In this document: in pieces, positions 51,194 to 62,244 of the stretch | Numbering within the stretch: the first letter of the stretch is position 1 | Layout: every line of letters starts with the position of its first letter | Source: Gonatopus flavifemur | Lineage: Eukaryota; Arthropoda; Insecta; Hymenoptera; Dryinidae | Length of the DNA stretch: 64,000 nt | Reading direction: 5' to 3' | NCBI GenBank assembly: GCA_018340375.1 | Contig: JAFFJZ010000001.1 | Location: forward strand, 52,816,001 to 52,880,000 | Translations under genes and position numbers: made by a program | The notes under the pieces: generated by a model | The model's input: the letters and a program-made list of their open reading frames with translations, nothing else | Told to the model about the DNA's origin: nothing | Database searches by the model: none

Positions 51194-51553
51194 GTATATG
51201 TGCTGATTTTAATTCTTTACGATGCCATTACTTTGCTGCATTCTTCATAAGAATTCATAAGGGTTGAAATTAATCAACTCATAACTATACCCATGTGGGC
51301 ATTGACGAACCGCCGAGTACTGGTTCAGTACCGCTGCCATAGCTGTCAGTGCTGTCGAATTTGTGATGCCATTACTGACCCAGGTCGTTTGATAGTACTC
51401 AATCAATACTGGGATGATAACAATGTCTTACATAAGGCCCATTATTGGCATTCAATTTTGCCCGTACTGGCATTCAAACGTAGACAGTACTGCCATTTCA
51501 CCCTAGTCAACACTGCCCGGAGAGAAGTATACGGTAACGGTTACTATCCCAGA
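51194..51553. other. Spacer with CAGTACTGG-type words
   Basis: The segment 51290-51550 has repeated words such as CAGTACTGGCATTCAA, also seen at 52320-52500 and 53225-53410. It is probably decayed element DNA. The open frame across it is not recognised. Confidence 0.35.
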
Positions 51554-51903
51554 TAGTGGTGCCGCGATATTATCGTCGATAATTGAAGAATAATCGATTA
51601 TCTCAATTCTTACACGTTCCTATGGAATTTATAATCCACGAATCTCCGATTATGCTCATGATGAAACGGAATAATGAATGATCCCAGACTTGTACACAAA
51701 ATAAACCAAGATATGCTTCCATTTATCGTTACGATAGTGTAAGGATATTTTGATTTATTTTGTTTGAAAGACCAAGATGATCCATTATCCTGTTTCATTC
51801 CGTGCACAGTCGAAGATCTACGCGTTAAAAGTTCCATGAAAACCTGTCAAAATTAAGATAATCGATTATTTCTGGATTCGACGATAATATCGCGGCAACA
51901 CTA
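51554..51903. mobile_element. hAT-like MITE with 8-bp target duplication
   Basis: The terminal inverted repeats of about 26 bp start TAGTGGTGCCGCGATATTAT and end with the diverged complement (GGCAACACTA). The 8-bp direct repeat ATCCCAGA lies at 51546-51553 and 51904-51911. An 8-bp TSD with such termini is typical of hAT elements. The 350 bp inside is non-coding and includes AATCGATTAT words. Confidence 0.8.
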
Positions 51904-51905
51904 AT

Positions 51906-52120
51906 CCCAGATAACATGTAAGCTTGTCATAAGCTTGCCAGACTTATCATTCGATTGTTTTTGACTTGTTATCAACACCTTGTCAATGTAAGGCTGCTAC
52001 AACTCTGCTGCAAGGATTTTGTAAGCTTGTACCATTGTCGTGTGTCAACTAGGAGGCTTATGTCGACCTTGTCACAAGCTTGCCTGACAACGTTGCAGCA
52101 AGGTTAAATTGCTATCTGGG
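51906..52120. mobile_element. Element with CCCAGATAACATG ends and AAGCTTGTCA words
   Basis: The left end CCCAGATAACATG and right end GCTATCTGGG are complementary. The interior repeats GTAAGCTTGTCA/TTGTCACAAGC words. Its left terminus is exactly where the hAT-like MITE landed. The 2-bp flanks (AT and TG) do not match. Confidence 0.5.
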
Positions 52121-52517
52121 TGTGAAGAGTAGTAATTTGGCGACAGATATTTCAAAATTGTAATAACAAGTACCATTCAGAATCGGAGTGAGTGTGGTAA
52201 ACTGTTTACGTTACCATGGAAACGATAGATGAACATCGTGATGATCACCAAATTGCGAGTCGTCACTCAATTCCTATTTTCAAGTCGCGACGAGAACTAG
52301 AGCGAATGGTAATCAATCCCATATACTTTCCTCCGTGTGGTATTTCAATATCACCCGTATTGATATTTTAATTGTACCTGAATCAGAATTTCAATCTTGC
52401 CTGTACTGGCATTCCATCCAGCCAACATTGGGATTCCAATTTTTCCTAAACTAGCATTTCAACCATGTCAATGTGGACATTTCAATCTCACCAGTGCGAC
52501 TATTTCTGTGAATGGCA

Positions 52518-52912
52518 CCCTGGTAGAAAAACCGGATAGAGAACCGGTTGAAATCCGGATAATGATCCGAATAAAAACTGGATGGTGACCCGGATAAAAC
52601 TTCTGGGATTCCATCCGGGTGTATCCGGGTGCGTATACGGATTTTGCGGTGATTCTTTATCCGGTTCCATCCGGATCCTATCCGGGTTCTTTGAAATCCG
52701 AAATGAAACTCGAACAAACAGCCGAATGAATTCTATCCAAATTTTATGTGGGATTTCCGAAAATATCCAGTACTGAAATCCGCATAGGATCCGGATAGAA
52801 CCGGATTAAGAACCACCGCAAAATCCGTATACGCACCCGGATACACCCGGATGAAGACCCAAGAATCCTATCCGGGTTCAGCCCGGGTTCCTATCCGGCT
52901 TTTTTACCAGGG
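52518..52912. mobile_element. Element with CCCTGGTAGAAAAACCGGAT ends and ATCCGGAT words
   Basis: The ends are complementary and CA flanks both sides. The whole interior is a palindromic array of CCGGATAGGATCCGG-like words, one of the clearest examples of a single repeated word in this window. Confidence 0.75.
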
Positions 52913-53415
52913 CAAGGTTATTGATCCCATGTAAACTCCACGCAGCCACATGGCGTGTGCTATTACGGTAATTTTTATAACATCAAAAATGCTTACCAAT
53001 TCCATCTCATGCACGTCACGATGTTGTTGAAACGAAAAAATTGAATTTTTGCGCAATATATAATTTCCTACTGACAGGTAATTCTGAAATAGATCAATGC
53101 AGGGTTGATAGTGGCTTTGGGTGAAATTTTGCGCCAACTTTTCTCATAAATTGCTTGATAAATTTAAAATAGATAATAATCAAACTGTTCTCTCAGTGTA
53201 GTCTTTTCGTGAAATTTCAAAAGATCCCTCACTCCGGGTGAGTAGTGGCGCAGTATTGGCTCACCAAAGTATCCATGTTTCCGCAGAAATGGGTTCACCC
53301 CCGAACCACTACCAATTCTGTCGTGAAACAACGTGGCGTCGATGTTGGCGCAGTACCGTCTCTGCGTGACACTTTAAAATACTATCAGCTCTGGCTCAGT
53401 ACCGGTACAACCCAG

Positions 53416-53566
53416 CCCTGGTGAAAATTTCCGCTCGTCGGAAGCAAACTTTGAAACAAATGGAGCGTAAAATGTTTCAATTTCCGCTTCTTTCGCGCTT
53501 AGGTACTGTTTCATTTACTTTCCCGCGTCGCTTCATACCCTTCTTACGCTCCCATTTTCACTAGGC
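53416..53566. mobile_element. Short element with CCCTGGTGAAAATTTCCGC left end
   Basis: The right end (CCCATTTTCACTAGGC) is a diverged complement and AG flanks both sides. The interior repeats TTTCCGCTTC/GAAGC words. Confidence 0.5.
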
Positions 53567-53596
53567 AGGTGTTCTTCGATCAGTATCGATTCGGTA

Positions 53597-55747
53597 CCCT
53601 GAAAAAAAGGTATGGCTCTACTATTTATGTGTTCGAGTCGCCTTCGATGCTACATATTTTCGATGCTACATAGCGGTGATCCTACATATTATGTCCAGGT
53701 GCCTCGATGCTACATAAGTGCGTTGCTACATAGCTGCGATCCTACATAAGGAGTTTTTTACAAAATGTCGATCGGCTCGATGCTACATATGCTCGATTCT
53801 ACATATAGTATTTCTTTGTACTGATGACTCGATGCTACATATGCTCGATCCTACATAAGATATTCTTTCGTGCGAATGCCTCGATGCTACATAAGTGCGT
53901 TGCTACATAGCTGCGATCCTGCATAGGGATTTTTTTGACGTAATGTCGAACGGCCCGATGCTACATAAGCTCGATCCTACATATGATATTCTTTTGTACA
54001 AATGCCTCGATGCTACATAAGTGCGTTGCTACATAGCTGCGATCCTACATAAGGATTTTTTTGACGAAATGTCGAACGGCTCGATGCTACATATGCTCGA
54101 TCCTACATATGATATCCCTTTGTATAAGTGACTCGCTGCTACATAAGCGCGTTGCTACATAGCTGCGATCCTACATAAGGAGTTTTTTGACGAAATGTCG
54201 AACGGCTCGATGCTACATATGCTCGATCCTACATATGATATCCCTTTGTACAGGTGCTTCGATGCTACATATGCTCGATTCTACATATGGTATTTCATTG
54301 GTACAGATGACTCGATGCTACATATGCTCGATCCTACATATGATATTCTTTTGTACAAATGCCTCGATGCTACAGAAGTGCGTTGCTACATAGCTGCGAT
54401 CCTGCATAAGGATTTTTTTGACGTAATGTCGAACGGCTCGATGCTACATATGCTCGATCCTACATATGATATTCTTTTGTATAAATGCCTCGATGCTACA
54501 TGAGTGCGTTGCTACATAGCTGCGATCCTACATAAGGAATTTTTTCATAAAATGTTGGTGAGCTCAACCCTATATAAAGCATTCTCTGAAAAATTCTGAT
54601 CCTCCATGGGAAAAAATTGAAGAAAATTCAATCAGATCCAATGTGGGAATTTTGGTGTATTTAAGTGGACAAAAGGTGTTGGTGAATCGATGTATTGCTA
54701 TTCCTTTGAAAAGAATTGTTTTTCTCTGTGACACGTTACGGAATACATTTCTTTATGTGATAATATTAAACTTGTGATATAAAAGGAGGAAAATACTGTG
54801 AAGACTTCATTGAAATTTCATAACTCATCCGAAGATCAGGAATTTTCATGCATGGAAAATATTTTTTTGGAATCTGGATGAAATGAATACGTTTGCATAA
54901 AAAACCGATCACTCATAATACAAAAGTGCAATTGCTTGTTTTGATTGTTGTTGAATATGTTCGCAACAACTTTCCCACTGAGAGTTTCTTTAGTATCGCG
55001 AATTCTTTACTTTTTTTCATCATGAAAGTCCCCAAACGCGAACCACATAAACATGCATATATCTCAAATTACTCTCGGAAACTTTTCTGATCGAGCATAT
55101 GTAGCATCGAGCCGATCGACATTTTGTAAAAAACTCCTTATGTAGGATCGCAGCTATGTAGCAACGCGCTTATGTAGCAGCGAGTCACTTGTACAAAGGG
55201 ATATCATATGTAGGATCGAGCATATGTAGCATCGAGCCGTTCGACATTTCGTCAAAAAAATCCTTATGTAGGATCGCAGCTATGTAGCAACGCACTTATG
55301 TAGCATCGAGGCATTTGTACAAAAGAATATCATATGTAGGATCGAGCTTATGTAGCATCGGGCCGTTCGACATTACGTCAAAAAAATCCCTATGCAGGAT
55401 CGCAGCTATGTAGCAACGCACTTATGTAGCATCGAGGCATTCGCACGAAAGAATATCTTATGTAGGATCGAGCATATGTAGCATCGAGTCATCAGTACAA
55501 AGAAATACCATATGTAGAATCGAGCATATGTAGCATCGAAGCACCTGTACAAAGGAACACCATATGTAGGATCGAGCATATGTAGCATCGAGTCGATCGA
55601 CATTTTGTAAAAAACTCCTTATGTAGGATCGCAGCTATGTAGCAACGCACTTATGTAGCATCGAGGCACCTGGACATAATATGTAGGATCGCCGCTATGT
55701 AGCATCGAAAATATGTAGCATCGAAGCTCCCCCCCTTTTTTTCAGTG
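53597..55747. mobile_element. 2.15-kb foldback element with arms made of GATGCTACATA arrays
   Basis: The left arm (about 53640-54540) and right arm (about 55094-55732) are inverted copies built from a short word, TCGATGCTACATA or TCGATCCTACATA. About 34 exact CTACAT strings occur on the left and about 25 complementary ones on the right (counted by eye). Words are grouped into units of about 125 bp, for example from 53878, 54004 and 54129. The left end is CCCTGAAAAAAAGG, the right end is CCTTTTTTTCAGTG, and TA flanks both. The 550-bp centre is unlike the arms and has no recognised gene. The layout recalls the foldback transposons of flies, whose long inverted ends are tandem arrays. Its termini place it with the neighbouring CACTG-type elements. 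Confidence 0.8.
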
Positions 55748-58700
55748 TACTGATCCAAGACTGTCTGCCCAAGCAAACCAATACCGTTTGAAAACCGTCG
55801 AACAATTGATGCAAATTGGAAAAGAGTAATGGCACTGTACGGGGGCCAGTTGTGTCGGCCAAACTATGACAAATACAAACTTGCCAGTACTTGGCCAATC
55901 GTCAACTCCGGCAATTTTCACATGAGTAGATGAATCTTTTCATTTTCAAACTACTTTTATAATGAAAAATCTTTGATTCGTCCTTAAAATGTTGGAATTT
56001 CTAACATCACCCAATACAATTCAGCAATTCGCTAACACGATGTCAAGAACGTGGAAACATATTTCAAATATGAAAACCAAATCAACTCATCTCAACCATC
56101 AGTCGTTCGGAAACAGAGTCGTGATTATTTTTCAACGTATTCAGTTGTATCCACCGAGCATATACATTTTTTATATTATTGTTTTTTTGACAACCATCGT
56201 ATTTTCAATCCATTTTCTCCAATAACGTGATGAAAATTCGATTCTGACAAATTTCGGAGAATAAAACAAGCTAGGGGATGCGTGTTATTCAATGGGGAGT
56301 TCCCGCCATGATTTGATTTGGAAATTAGTATTTGTAGTGAACAGACAATGGTTACGTCGGCAACCATGAATAATGCAGTTTACACTAGTGTTCGATTCGA
56401 AAAAGAGAACCTATAGCGTATCTAGACCGCGAGTATCGAGCAATCTGAATTTTTTACAAAGAAGAAAAATTCGATTGATCAGCGCGAATGGATTTGAAAC
56501 AAATTTTGATACCCATATGCCCGATTGTGAAAATCTTTTCACAGTGTATGAATTTGATGATCGTTTCGGGAGATTTAGGTCGACGTTTTTCCTAGAATTC
56601 ATGAATCGATCAGTTGAGTACAATTGACGAATGTGAAATAATGTCTATAACTCTTGACTATTTTAACGAGAAATCAGCTCGCGTGGTAGTAGTTGCACGG
56701 TACGCGGTCTGACTTTGAACAGAATGTAGATCGTCATTTCATAAGGTTACTACTCCGAGCATGTTGACTTGTCAAAGGAAATTTGCTGACCCGGAACCTA
56801 GAATTGGAAAATGCGGTCGAGGTGTTGCCGTGCCATTGAATCGGCTGAATTTAATTGAAAACTAGGAATAAGTTGGACATTGCGATCTCCGTCTTCCTCT
56901 CTTGGTTCTATCTTTTGTGTTGCGTTGTAGTACCCGGTGCCTCTATTACCGCTCTCTCTCTCTCTCTCTCTCTCTCTGAGCTCGTCGGTTATCGTGGGTA
57001 GTAAAATGTGGTCACTCTGATGAAATTATACAATTAGGATTGAGGAGTGAACGAATAAACAGTTACCGTGTGTTGTTCCAGATTACGTGCGCGTGTTTTA
57101 GATTATTTTCCTGGTGTTTAGAATCGATATCGAGAAGGATCATTTATGAAATCTAATTCCCTCTTGATTTGAGAAAGATTTTAAATGATGCTTTGTAATT
57201 TTTCTTCCTGAAGTTTCATTATTTCATCATGTCCTTTCCAAACCTATGACGATACACCATTCTTTAATCCTTATTCCTCCATCGTTTTCTTTTCTTCTCC
57301 TGTATTACCACTTGATTTCATATTTTGTTCATCCTCTCTTCCACTCTGATCATCCTTTTTCATAAGAGTTTTTTTTTCTCATTCTCTGCAAGTACCACTT
57401 CTGAATTTTTTCATACCTCTATCCCTTAATTGGTCCTTGTATTAAATCGTCCTTCTTTCCTAATTGCTCATTCAATTTTGATGAAGAAGGTTGCAGTGTC
57501 AATTGAGGCAGGTCGGAAGCAAAACGATACTAGACTATATAATACCGACTATACCTTTGAAGCTGAAACTTCTGAGAGTAGAAAAATATCGAGGAGGGTC
57601 TCATATATCGAAGACGTTTTCGTATTTAATTGTTTTACAAAGAATTAGTGATAAGATGAAATTGTGTTGAACCGAAATAATACGGTTCCCGAATCAGGAG
57701 TTTCTATGATAGTATCCCTCGAGCAAACTTCAACGTCTGTATTGATATTGAATTTCGCTACGAGTGAAGTTGTTCAAAAACTGTCTCTATACCTCTGCGC
57801 TTTAATTTTCATCTCTTCTCTAGCAATTATTTCTTGTGATACGGTGAATCTTGCATGACATTTATTCCAATGAACGCCATTGGTGTCAAGTATGATGCCG
57901 TGTCTCGTTAAATTGGTGACGTTCACTCTCCGCTTCATTTTTCCCCTCTTAAAGTCTATTCAACCGTAGAAAAAGAGAAATACTAATAGGCACGTGAACA
58001 GCAGAAATTTTGCATGTGAGATATTTTTAAGCTTGACAACTTGGAATGTCTAATTGCGCGATAAGTCTTCCAATCCTGCTTTCATCGTAAATGTAAACGT
58101 TGCAAATTTTTTTCCATTTGTCTGTTTCTCGGCTATCAATGAAATTCTTTATATTTCTTCCTGAAATCGCACAAAATCATGGTAAATCTTCTTAGATTCG
58201 GTGATTATTTTTGTCGATCGATCTTTCGCGTGGATGTAATTCTACTATGATGGGACTATGTCCGTTTGGAATTGACCATTGGTTCAAAGAAATATCTGCA
58301 CAGCGTTTGGAATGGAATTGTCCTTGCAGGTGCGGAGCTTTTATTACTATCCTAGTCAATGTCCTCTTTCTCCATCCTCGGTTCGACCTATGTGACGTTG
58401 TATTTTCTGTTACTACCGACCGTTACACGAAATTAACCCTATCGTAATGTCCAAAACGAGAATACATTCGGTCCCGTTTCGCTTTTCGAGCTACCAAACT
58501 TTAGCAGGTGAGTTACAATTTTGTGTAACATTTCCATTCAGTTGTACGATGCACCTGAGGCGCAGATGCGGTGCAAGATAACATATGCGGATCAATGGCA
58601 AATACTGACAAAGGATATTTGATCGTATATTACTATACGCGCATAATGTGGAATAATGATGATTTATTACGCTTTCATTCGAAATATCGTAACTAAGGAA

Positions 58701-61700
58701 TTTAACGTGTTTTATTCAATAACGGTTCTACTCGGGATTCGGTGTTCGAGGGAATTATTCTTCAACCGTGAACATTTGTCGAATTTAGTTGAAAAATGAA
58801 AGGTTGCGTCGCAGAAAGGGCTTTGAATATAAATCAAATTTTTGATGTTTGTATTTTTAATACGTGTTCATGAAAGTCAGAATGATTGTACAACAAACAT
58901 CGCGGGGAATATTAATCGATAAAGCGTGTATAGTTGAATTATGAGATTCATCATCTACACGAAATGAGTTGTTCATCGAAATTATTGATTCATTCAGCGA
59001 GAGTAAACAGTCTCTGAATTCAAGTTAATGTTTCTTCGATATTGTTGAACGTTCCCTGAAGGGAAATCAATAAATGTTTATCCAGCGAAGAGAAATTCTC
59101 AACGAAATGTGATAGATTGGAAGGAAAACTCACTTATCAGGCGGAGAACTGTTGATTGTATGCACATTGTGATTATAAAAATGGAACATAATTGATTGAA
59201 ACCTCAGATTTGTCAATTAATTAAAAGTCTCTCACGGTGCTTGTTTCATCAAATCTGTAATAATATTGGAAGAGCAAACAACTGGTTCGGAATATTGACT
59301 CACTCGTGTTGAAAAACGTAGAAAATTTCTAGAACAGCACCTCTCAACGTCGAAACTAAACATAAATTCCGAATATTCTTCCACCTTGTTTGTCAGCAAT
59401 AAAGATGTACTGTAATAAAGAAAGTTTTATAAACTGAGCAAACATTGGCGAGAAAGTTACCAATACTCTCCGCTCTATGAGGGTGGGCAAGAAACACTCG
59501 TCATATCTAAGAGAAAGTAAGTTCGTATACACTTTGTAGAGACTTTACGGATATCTGTCGAGTCACTTCCAAGTTCTGCCGTTCGACTTTGGTATCGAAG
59601 GTGAATATTTTCCGCATAGGAGATTGTAAAGTATTTGATGAATTTGGAAAGAACTCGTGTTCCCGGACCATATATTATCTATCCGTAAAATCGATTCCTT
59701 TGAATTTGGAGAAATAAAGAAGAGAGGAGAGGTACATTTTATAAACTAATTCACGATCAAAAGTGATTCAACGACAAAGAAACGCACGAATGAATCCTAA
59801 AAGACGGAGTATGAATAAGTAACGAAGATTCGTAACTGTATCTTCACGTCAGACGAATTAGTTATTTGATTATCCATGCAAGTGGTATCAGGCAACATCA
59901 TCTTAGACCTAAGTCGTATGAAAGTTATACAAGAATGCAATGGTACCATTGTAAAGAAACTTCATCGTGTAATTTTAATCGAGCGCAAGAGAATCTCATG
60001 GAATTTAGGACCCGTTCGAAGGATTTGTCACGTAGACGATTGTCTTGATCCAAGTTTTAAGCTTTTCTCGTGAAGAAGTTTGGTGAAGGATTGAAGGAAC
60101 ATGATTTCTGGGATTTATTCATCTCAAAAACCACTGCATATGTCGTTCGGAATCAACGGAGGAGGAAACGTTCGATCCATATTAGAACAAAACAACCTAA
60201 CAGCAAGAAAACTTCAAAACTGTGACGAACGTTAAAGCGTGAGAAATGCCGATAAAATTTGAAGTTCGATTGCCGGTACGTTATGCGTTGCAACTGTTCC
60301 GAATGAGCCGTGTTTCGTAATTTCCATGCTTTCGTACAGAAAAGTTAATTGAATCAATAGTTTAGTACGATTGCTTGAATCGTCATAATTACTATTAATA
60401 CAATTTTCGAACTATGCGCAAATTTAATTACAGAGAAATGTGTGTGTCCATAAAATGGCCTCCGTAGATGCGAGTTCTTTTTATTATTTTTTGAGAAATG
60501 AATCGTCGGATATTCTTTTATTGTATGTAACACCTGACGGAAACCGCGTTTCAATACCATATATTTTCCTTCAAATGGTTCTTTACACACTTTTATATCT
60601 TTGATCGTCCCATTTATTACCAAATCTAGAACCTTCATGGGTTTATTCGAGTCCAATATTACGACACGGATAGTTTTTGAAATATTCTCATTTCTTGTTC
60701 ATGTTATGTTCAGAAATAGCTGTTCTTCAACTAAAAATGAATGTACACGAAGTGTGCAGGAAGAGTGGAATAGTAGTATCTTGTATAGTACATGAAATAA
60801 TTTCTTCCCTTCTCGAAGCGATGCTTTCACAAAGTTTTCTCAATATATGAGAATTTTTCTATAAAAATAACAGCGATGGACGAAATAATGCAGTTTCAGG
60901 GTCGTTGGAATATCCCAGAAGGAATATATGTATGCGAAATAAATAAAATTTTCCAAGACACTCGAGGATGGAAAGCATCAAAATATACATCAAACGTTTT
61001 ACGATTTATGCTGTTCTATAATGTGTCTTCTGCCGAAGGAGGTTAATTTGCTCTCTGCAGTTCTTCTCGCTCTGGTTATATTTTTCGATCATTCTACTTT
61101 TTATTGCTCGTAAAAGCATTGCAGTTAATAAAATCGATTTCCGCATAGATTGTTTTCAGTCAGATTTCCACAATGGTTTAAACAGTTCCAGCTGCAATAA
61201 TGAAATACGTTACATTTTGATACATCTCAAGAATATTGTTACAATATCTCTGCAGATTCTTAATACTAAATGTCAACGATATACATCCAGTATGTGGAGT
61301 GATATGAAAATTTGAATATCATTTTTGAAATACAATCAATCGTTTTCATAGATTTTTAGCTCTTAGAAAAATAGAACATGAAAGAGTTGGTTTAGTATGA
61401 ACAAGTAAATGAATATTATCAATCCATGAATAAACTATTTTCGTATAATTCATAGTGAGAAAGTATCGTTTCTTTTCCATTAACAGCTATTTGTTTCAAT
61501 TTGACGACAAAAAATTCTGAGAAAAACAAGAATTCACACGATTTGGTGTAAAATATATGAATCCCAGTAGAATAGCAGAGAAAATCGTAATTGCAGTACA
61601 TGCTTTACTGTTAAAGTGATAAAAAATGTACGACAATCCTTGTATAATTGATACTCTCGGATTTTCCTTTCCAATTTATATTTTTTGATATTCCGATACA

Positions 61701-61709
61701 AATTTTATA
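55748..61709. other. Gene-poor unique DNA, no recognised gene
   Basis: No frame resembles a known protein and few repeats are seen. A (CT)n run at 56952-56977 sits in a locally CpG-rich stretch (about 56680-57000) that could be a promoter or an untranslated first exon. A second CpG-richer patch is at about 58200-58450. Confidence 0.4.
56952..56977. repeat. (CT)13 microsatellite
   Basis: This is a clean dinucleotide run. On the opposite strand it reads GAGAGA, which in insects can bind GAGA-type factors. That role is only a possibility here. Confidence 0.85.
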
Positions 61710-61994
61710 CACAGTAAAAAGTGAAACTTAAAGTGATCCCGAATATCAGCTTAAAAATGCAGCCAAAAGTAGCGCCTATTCCAACTGGAAGTAAGCAATG
61801 AAGAAGACTGAATTTCAGTCAATTCCATCTTACTTTGGAATTAAGATAGAATTCCATCTTAATTTCCAAAGTAAGATGGAATTGACTGAAATTCAGTCTT
61901 CTTCATTGCTTACTTTCAGTTGGAATAGGCGCTACTTTTGGCTGCATTTTTAAGCTGATATTCGGGATTACTTTAAGTTTTACTTTTTACTGTG
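61710..61994. mobile_element. 285-bp near-perfect hairpin, CACAGTAAAAAGT ends
   Basis: The arms of about 135 bp are identical except for three substitutions and a 1-base indel. TA flanks both ends. In the transcript the three substitutions would form G-U pairs, so the RNA hairpin would be almost fully paired. The small number of differences suggests a young insertion. Confidence 0.8.
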
Positions 61995-62244
61995 TAATTG
62001 ATTATATGGAAGTTTTCTATGTTCGAATTTCAATGCAATATGTGCAAGGAAGTGTCATAATTACACTCGATTCCAACAACATTTCGATGCATTATTTACA
62101 TTTCATTTTTGCCAGGGATGCTACTTCCCTTAGAAAAAAAGACAGCGGATATAGAATAATAGATCTTTTGACGCTTTTAACATGTTTCAAACACTTATTT
62201 AATACTTTTGTCGCTTGAGGTGCTATTCTTTCTCTAGTTCTTAC

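Noticed and set aside
54195..54503. Open frame of about 100 codons with a repeating MLHMLDPTYDI pattern
   Set aside because: It is only the translation of the GATGCTACATA word array in the foldback arm. The opposite arm gives the same pattern on the other strand.
62006..62218. Plus-strand frame overlapping the third exon of the candidate secreted-protein gene
   Set aside because: The minus-strand reading has better codon character and joins in phase to two other exons.
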